From Phanerochaete sordida (lineage: Eukaryota; Basidiomycota; Agaricomycetes; Polyporales; Phanerochaetaceae): a DNA stretch of 64,000 nt. Made by a program: the position numbers and the translations under genes. Numbering within the stretch: position 1 is the first letter of the stretch; every line of letters begins with the position of its first letter. Under the pieces are notes generated by a model. The model was given only the letters and a program-made list of their open reading frames with translations. It did no database searches and had not been told where the DNA came from. Shown here piece by piece: positions 57,802-64,000 of this stretch. Location of the stretch: positions 1,054,001-1,118,000 of the forward strand of contig BPQB01000004.1 of assembly GCA_019973155.2 (NCBI GenBank), given 5' to 3'.

Positions 57802-58183
57802 GGGAAATTGCAAGCGAGGAATCCCGCCCTATTTCCGGAACAGGAAGTGTGGCGGGATCGCAAGCGCTCTCGGTGCCGGGTGACGTCAAGCGTCGTCACG
57901 ACCAAGCCGGTACCGTGAGCACTGGGCAGCAGGTACATAACCTGGCGGACGCTCAACTATCTTTCTCATCTGCTCACATTCAGAAACCCTCGTAGGGACC
58001 TAGAAGGTACGTGCATGTCATGTTATTTCATGCCAAAGCTCACCAAGTTCATCTGCTGCCGGTCGACTAATATTTAGCTGTGTAACGCGATCTGTGCTCA
58101 TTATACCAACACCAGAGCCTTCTATCTATATATCGCGAGTATCTGCCACTCCAGAGCCATTTGGTATCATATCTGACAGTCTT
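57802..58183. other. divergent spacer, no gene
   Basis: 382 nt between the methyltransferase and HAD genes, carrying both promoters. No specific site called. Confidence 0.5.
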
Positions 58184-59139
58184 ATGGCGTTTCAGCATCG
58201 CGATACCATCATGTCAGCCCCAGGCCTCACACAGTTCAAAGTTCTCCTCTTCGACGTCTACGCCACGCTTGTAGTACGTGGCGCCGCGTTCCATGGCCTT
58301 TGCTTCCGCCTGACTAGTGTGATTATCCCCTCTAGGACTGGGAGACCGGCATATTTGAGGCCATGAAGCCTATGCTTGTCCGCGTCGGTTCTCCTCTCGC
58401 TGAGTCCAAACGCGACACGCTGCTAGCGTTCGAGAGCGTCGAGGTGGACCTGCAGGCGAAATACCCCACGATGCTGTACTCCGACATTCTCGCTCATACG
58501 CATGCCGAGCTCAAGCGCCGCCTCTCCAACAAGCCTTCCATTGCACCCCAGGGCACGGCCGCGGCGCCCGTGGAGGCGTCCCAGGCGGACGGCACAAGCA
58601 GTACGACTCTGGCGGCGACGGGCACGTCTGCCTCTGCAGACGCACCTGCTACGCCTGGGCTGGAGGCAGACGACATCGCGTTCGGGAAGAGCATACCCCA
58701 GTGGCCCGTCTTCCCAGACACGATCGCGGCGCTCGCGCGCCTGTCGCAGCACTACAAGCTCGCGGTGCTTTCGAACGTCGACCACCCGTCCTTCGCGGCG
58801 ACGCGCGCGATCCTCGAGCGCTCCGACCCCGCGCACGCGTTCGCGTTCGACGCGGTCTTCACCGCGCAGGACATCGGCTCGTACAAGCCCGACCCCGCGA
58901 ACTTCGAGTACGCGCTCAAGCGCCTGGGCGAGATGTTCGGTGCGAAGAAGGAAGACGTCCTCATCACCGCCGCGTCGCTGCACCACGACCATGCGCCGGC
59001 GAACAAGCTCGGGATTAAGGGCGCGTATATCGCCCGCCAAGGCGCAGTCATGAGCCAGAGCAGCCCGGCCAAGTATGACTGGAAATTTAACACCCTGGGG
59101 GAGATGGCGGATGAGGTGGAAAGGCAGGCTCAAGCTTGA
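58184..59139 (+). CDS. HAD-superfamily haloacid dehalogenase-like hydrolase (297 or 288 aa)
   Basis: Exon 1 ends at 58273; the intron 58274-58335 is followed by exon 2, 58336-59139. ATG 58184 gives 297 residues; ATG 58211 (MSAPGLTQFKVLLFDV) gives 288 and has the more usual family start. HAD motifs: I FDVYATLV (nucleophile Asp), then DWETGIFEAM and Arg/Lys-rich cap; II VLSNVDHPSF (Ser); III SYKPDP (Lys); IV-region ASLHHDHAPANKLG, which in type II haloacid dehalogenases normally carries the acidic pair. This matches the fungal haloacid-dehalogenase group; natural substrates are unknown and small phosphate or halo-acid hydrolysis is possible. Between cap and core there is an Ala/Ser/Thr-rich insert of about 45 residues (APVEASQADGTSSTTLAATG...), probably a disordered loop. 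Confidence 0.85.
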
Positions 59140-59316
59140 ATGGCATAGAGGGGACATGTATACATATTGCGAACCTATACCAATGAATCGTACAGCGACG
59201 GATATTCGAAAGCAACCCCCAAGTGCATCCAATGTGCCTCTTTGAGAAGCCGCAGAGCATGCACAAAGCAGGTATGCTGAGTGCGCCGAGTCATGAGACA
59301 GAAAAGAAAGCCCGCG

Positions 59317-60976
59317 CTATGCACAGCTGGTTGAGGCTCTGTACTCGCTATCATACCCTTCCAGGGTCTCCTCAAGGTCCGTGTCCGCCTCTCCGACCCC
59401 CTTCTCCTCCGGCTTCGCGTCCATCGAGTCTAGCAGGTGACTATCCTGAAGGAGCATTCTACGGAAGCTGACATTGTCATTGCTGTTGGGCAGTGATCCG
59501 AGGCTTGGGAGCTCCGACGTCAGGCAGACGGAGGACGCCAGCGATCCGGCGTTCTGGTGCGCGACTCGTCGCAGGTCCAGCAGGAAGCGCGAGATCAGCA
59601 CGGACGTCAACCTAATGCTCCAGGTCAGCGTCTCAGGTGTCAGACTCAGATGGATGAAGTGGCTGCGTACGGAGATACGAAGAACGAGATATAGTTGCTA
59701 CCCTGTTAGCGAACACTGAGTCAAGAAGAGCTAGAATGTGCAGAGCTACTTACCGCGATCAGAGAGGCCATCACAATCTGTGCGAGGTTGAGAGCAAATA
59801 GCACACTTAGGACAGGTCGTTAAAGTATGTCCACGCTATCATGCTAATGGTTTTGCTTACAGGAAATAGACAGCACCTTGAGAGAGTCAGATAGTGTAGC
59901 ATGAGTTATTCAGTGGCTAACGCACCCTCTCGGACCAGAAGCCCTGTCAGAGCGGGCGTTCCCCGCAGCTGTATTTTCCGCCCTTTGATCTCGACTGTTT
60001 GGAAGAGAGTCAAAATGAATGCCAGACCATTACACGCTGTCGAAGCCGTCCGAGTCGCGACGATGACTATCGAGCCATGAGTTTAGGTTGAGCACTGAAG
60101 TTTCAACACGTACATCTATTTCATGTAGTCAAGCCAATGCACACCCGAGCAGAAATACGAATACTTACTTGCTATACGTCGCGCCTGGCAGTCGCTGCTG
60201 ATTCACTGCGCAGCCAACAGAAGGGAACGGCGCAAGTTGTGGACTCTCAAGCACGTCGATGACCTGCCGAGAATGCATGAGCTGCGAATAACCCTACGAC
60301 TTGCCACCACGTACGAGATCAAAGATGGGCGAGACTAGGGACAGAAGGAGCACTGGCAGAGCCGGCCTCCAGTCTCGGCCCCATAAAGCATATACACGTA
60401 AAGTCGTAAAGGCTGATACAGCAATGAAAATAATTCCTTGGCCGGCGGAGAGAAGCGGGCGGACCTGAGACGATGAATAAGGCCGCGAGGAGAAGGGTCT
60501 GGAGCACGCGTATGAAGGGTCCGCAACTGGTTATGGGTGAGCGGGAAGCAATGGCATTTGGGTAGCAGTTTGCTCACCTCTGTTTCTGATATCAGGACAG
60601 CTGACGGAGTAGAGATAATCGACGTACCTGTGTGGTTTGGAAGGGCGTCTGGTCCCACAATTCGAGGATGGTGATCAGCAGGTTCACGTAGCGGTTCATG
60701 ACAAAGAGGACTGTCGCCGGAGTAGTCTTTTGACCCCAAACCCAGCGGATCTCGCCATCTAAGGTTACACAGAAGTCCCACAGGAAGAGTACTGTGGGAT
60801 ACAAAAGTCAGATGACGCCCCCAGAATCTGACAGATGCTCACCTCGTGCAGCAACAGTGCAGTAGTTCTCCCGTAAGCTTTATTGTGCCGTTAGTAGGAC
60901 CAAGGAATGGTGAGCACTCTTGGACCCACAAAGTCTCGTATGCAGCCTTCGTCTCGATGGTGGGCATCGCAAGCAT
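59317..60976 (-). CDS. DUF6533-type seven-helix membrane protein B (paralogue of 45721 gene)
   Basis: The first exons are 60976-60918, 60877-60843 and 60791-60628 (in phase). They carry MLAMPTIETKAAYETLWVQ, the DUF6533 motif RENYCTVAARVLFLWDFCVT and GEIRWVWG, then VLFVMNRYVNLLITI. Further blocks downstream are CGPFIRVLQTLLLAALFIVS, FIAVSAFTTLRVYALWGRDW, LLLSLVSPIFDL, SVGCAVNQQRLPGATYS, ATRTASTACNGLAFILTL, a short exon around LFALNLAQIVMASLIA, GSNYISFFVSP and the last exon LTSVLISRFLLDLRR (from 59610 to the stop at 59317). A micro-exon of 8 nt (aaacagag) best joins PFQTTQ to SCGPF. A distal Met (60967) is an alternative start. The tail of about 80 residues is polar and acidic. Function unknown; Agaricomycete-expanded family. 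Confidence 0.75.
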
Positions 60977-63634
60977 TCGTAGGTGAGCTCCTGAGCTAGA
61001 ATGTCGTCAGGTTATGTATTCAAGAGGGTGGACAACGGTAGCTTGTCCAAATATCCCGATGAAGCAAGTTCGCACCGAACTTCGTCCAAACGGGACCCTT
61101 TCTGAACTTCGGTCGCAGACGCCACGGAGGCGGAACACGGATGATCAGGAGGAAGCCATTGGGCATAAGGGCTTTCTATTGGGAAACCTCCCAGGCACAA
61201 TCGCTATGGCCAGGCATTGCCACACGCTTCTCAATAGCACCGAAACATTGCGCCTAGATGTTGAAGTTCGTGAGCCTTGTAGGCATGACTCAGGAGTCCG
61301 ACAAGCACCGGGAACGAGTATGAAGCATCTAAATATCTGTAAAAATCATGTTATTACGGCGTATGGATGCAATCATCCTAGCATACAATTATAGCATAGG
61401 GAAGGCCCCGAATACCTGACTTTCGTTATTCTCGGACGAGGCGGTTGCGGTCAAGAACTGAAACTGGTTGGGAGACGCCCCACCTCGCGGCGCGCGTGGG
61501 AATTAATCTGCCTCGACTTTTTTGGGCAGTGTTGTCCAGCCCATCTCCGTCGGTGACTCCCCCGGTATCCACACCCTCCTCCGCATTTCCATGTCCTGCA
61601 TGTCTGCGCGGCATCTTTGTGGCTGGAGCGCGGTTTTCAGATCTCAAATTTTTCGCTCCGACCAAAGCACGAGGTTGGCCGGCGCGTGATGGGCCAGCAG
61701 ACCGCGCTCTGACTGCCCAGTACGAGCAAAAATGTACGTGAACATATCGTCGGACGCCGACGCCATTACGGCTTTGACCTGTGACGACCGCTGGACAATG
61801 CTTGCTGCGCGTGTCACGACATTTGGCCGTGGGCGAGCACCGCGCTTATTCCCGCAGGACCCTAGCCAATTGGTGATAAATCCTCTGCCAGGTTCGCACG
61901 TCGAAACCTCGTTTTTTGACTCTCGACCGGCCAGAGTTTCTCTTCAAAATATCCTTCTGCTCACTAATACGTTGCTCAAGCAGGAAGTTGGCGATGACGC
62001 TATTGCCGTCAGAAGCTATTTTATGTCATTGGTCACGTCAGACCAACGTCAGGCGACGTGGACACTACTAGGCAGCTATCCACCGACGCCCTCGGTACGA
62101 TTTAGAATGAGCAAGACGCCGACGTGGGTTTCACTGGGAACATTGCGGCATTTGTAGAAGCGGCCGCAGTAGAGAACGATCGTCTACTACTTGCCTACCG
62201 ACAAGAGCCCTTCCAGCTACCTCACATTTCGGGCCTCACTTCCGCGTGCCGCACCAGTACGCGAAACTGACGGAAGGCGATGAACGCCACAGACCACCTT
62301 GTCAAGACCTTTGTGAGCCCTTTCCTCCCTTCTCGCGTTCACGGCTGATAAGTGACCTTCCCTGCATAGCCCTAAGCATCCAATTCAAACATGCTTTAAC
62401 ATCCTTGTTCAATTACTTCTGGTACCTACTAATCCTGTTTCGGAGCAGGACTCCCTGCGGCCCCGCAGGCGGTACCACGGCTAGCCGTTGTCCCCGTGAG
62501 GAAAGTCTTTCCCTAGCATGCCTCTATTCAGCCTCTTACGATGTTCGACAAGCATCGACATAGCTGCTGATTCCGACCCTATATTGCCTCGAGGATGTCC
62601 TTGTTCCATACAGACTCTATAGGCCACCGCACAGTCTATAATACTCACCCACCAAGGACGAATACAGATTGACCGGACCGAACTCCAGCCGCGTGCCTTC
62701 CGCGACCGGTGGCAAGTCTGCCGTCTATTCTTCACCGTTATAGAATCACCGCTCGCAGGCAGCTCCGGTGGGCCAGATGTTCCTTTTGCATGGACAGGCG
62801 GTAGCCATCACCATTGAGCGCTCTTTCCTGTGGGCGCTATGAAGGGCTGTCGACCCGCGTGGCGTTCCTCATTACTCATTACGTGCAGGGCGGGGCCACA
62901 AACATGCGGAAGATCTCGTGTCTTGACACTCATGCGCGTGGTCGGAGGTACGTAGCGAACCTCGGTTACCCTCCCAGCTGCGCTGAGATGAACTAAACAG
63001 CTGTACGCCATGATAGATGAGAACTGTTGTTCAGCGTGGCATGATTCGTGTATCGGAAATTGTCGCACCCATCATACTCCAGAGCACTGCCCTCGCCGCG
63101 AAGTATATTGGCCATTGTACTTGCGTCCACGGACACCTATGCTGAGAAGCCATTCGAGACTTCTCTAGTTCCCGTGAGCACGCCTTTGCCTTTGTCCTTC
63201 ATTCGCGATTTCGATGAACGGCTCACCTTACAGAGGAAGCGTGCTACAGCGTGGCGGTATTCATCGAACTGCGCCCAAATTAGTCGCCAAGCACCTCTGA
63301 TATCCGATGTCGGCCCTCTCGAAAGCCACCAACCAGGGGTCCACGATGCACCTCCATGAGGGTTGACAGCAAGCATGAAAGGCATTCCTACGGAATCGCA
63401 CGGGTCGGGGCGTATTGCCGTGTTGGTCGCGACTTCCCATAGTGGCACATCACTCGTATCATGCGATAATAGGGAGCGAGCCCGTGTGCCATGTATAAAA
63501 GCCAGTAATAGATATGGCAGGTCATTCACCGCCCCACACAGACAGCTTTTCGTGAGTGTTAGTCTCTTGGCCCACTCATACACAGAATAACAACCTCCCT
63601 ATACTTACGCAGCTCGTAATTCAAGCCATCGGCC
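60977..63634. other. 2.7 kb without a convincing gene; possible gene remnants
   Basis: A plus-strand frame of 141 codons at 61732-62157, with an overlapping second frame continuing to about 62300 (FTGNIAAFVEAAAVENDRL), looks less compositional than other intergenic frames and could be a decayed or poorly spliced gene. A minus frame of 148 codons at 63137-63583 is similar. I recognise no family and could not splice either into a gene. The remainder shows nothing. Confidence 0.35.
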
Positions 63635-63842
63635 ATGCAGCTCAAAGTCTTCATCGTCTCCCTTACCCTTGTCTTGCTGGGCATGGGAACCGCCGCCGCC
63701 CCGCTTCACGTCGAGAGCATCCGCCCTTGCGGTCGGTGAGTCTCCCCGTTCCCGCCTCTGACACATAGCCTCTGACGCGATCCCGCCCAGCGATCTGGCC
63801 GACGAGTCCATTGACAAGCGTCAGGGAGCCTGTTGCTGTTAG
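63635..63842 (+). CDS. short secreted peptide precursor with Lys-Arg site and Cys-rich end (50 aa)
   Basis: Exons 63635-63735 and 63791-63842 give 50 residues; the intron has a gtgagt donor. The N-terminus is a clear signal peptide (MQLKVFIVSLTLVLLGMGTA, cleavage probably near AAA/PLHV). A short pro-region (HVESIRPCGR, DLADESI) leads to a DKR dibasic site followed by QGACCC and the stop. Kex2-type processing would release a six-residue, Cys-rich peptide, or the KR may simply mark a small secreted protein. An alternative donor (gttagt at 63838) would extend the C-terminus past the stop using the acceptor at about 63899, towards the window edge. No neighbour suggests a biosynthetic cluster within the window. 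The family is not recognised. Confidence 0.55.
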
Positions 63843-64000
63843 TTGTCACCTGGACGGCCATGCTGATCGTGTCCCCAAGTTATCATCTGTTGCTGCAGGT
63901 CCAGTGTCAGAAATATACTCTGTGCCCTTGTACCGTTTACCGATGGTTCCGAGTCGCTTCCAGCCGTCTAATCCTTCGATCCTGACTTCGAATACCAGCG

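Noticed and set aside
63635..63842. Mating pheromone precursor interpretation of the secreted peptide
   Set aside because: It has a classical signal peptide and ends in CCC, not a CaaX farnesylation box, so it does not fit basidiomycete pheromones.
1..64000. CRISPR arrays, bacterial operons, rRNA genes
   Set aside because: None seen; the sequence is eukaryotic and the only multi-copy short repeats are the 17-bp tandem at 7412 and the transposon subterminal motifs.

Overview
The window looks like nuclear chromosomal DNA of a filamentous basidiomycete, probably a wood-decay Agaricomycete (Polyporales-like). That is an inference from gene content. Nearly every coding gene is broken by 40-75 nt GT-AG introns, often with gtacgt/gtgcgt donors. 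Exons are GC-rich with C/G-ending codons. Several families are typical of these fungi: DUF6533-type seven-helix proteins, I66/cospin-like beta-trefoil inhibitors, DUF3602 GRGGxGNI proteins, GT61 transferases and a basidiomycete-style P450. Genes lie on both strands, with no operons and no single gene cluster.

Layout: 1-1447 TKL-type kinase homologue, cut by the left edge and probably catalytically dead. 1716-2303 small unknown protein. 2417-3468 (-) HpcH/HpaI aldolase. 4038-6681 FHA/coiled-coil tail-anchored protein (STRIPAK, SLMAP/Far10-like). 8713-9836 (-) DUF3602 protein. 10042-10320 (-) small unknown. 11284-14070 (-) COG7. 14436-15556 (-) mitochondrial protein. 17150-18163 non-autonomous TIR transposon with 8-bp TSD. 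18628-20533 ammonium transporter. 22628-23199 I66-like inhibitor. 23290-24880 (-) snurportin-1. 25124-26312 (-) Gre2/CCR-like reductase. 26939-27022 tRNA-Asp. 27444-29221 GT61. 30857-32044 (-) nitronate monooxygenase. 33567-34939 (-) seven-helix protein. 37506-39494 P450. 43217-44242 giant palindromic CACTA-like foldback element. 44292-44374 second tRNA-Asp. 45721-47324 DUF6533-type protein A. 48077-51764 (-) ErdS, an aspartyl-tRNA synthetase fused to a DUF2156 aminoacyl transferase. 55257-55847 (-) second I66-like inhibitor. 56601-57801 (-) EFM7/NNT1 methyltransferase. 58184-59139 HAD dehalogenase-like. 59317-60976 (-) DUF6533-type protein B. 63635-63842 short secreted, possibly Kex2-processed peptide.

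Most genes are housekeeping or peripheral metabolism: Golgi tethering, snRNP import, tRNA charging, ammonium uptake and redox enzymes. The accessory component is the two inhibitors, the two DUF6533 paralogues, the secreted peptide and two transposable elements. The most notable biology is ErdS (tRNA-dependent sterol aspartylation), the two unclassified-in-window mobile elements with clear ends, and the peptide precursor. Exon coordinates were spliced by hand from reading frame and GT/AG sites; they are predictions without transcript support.
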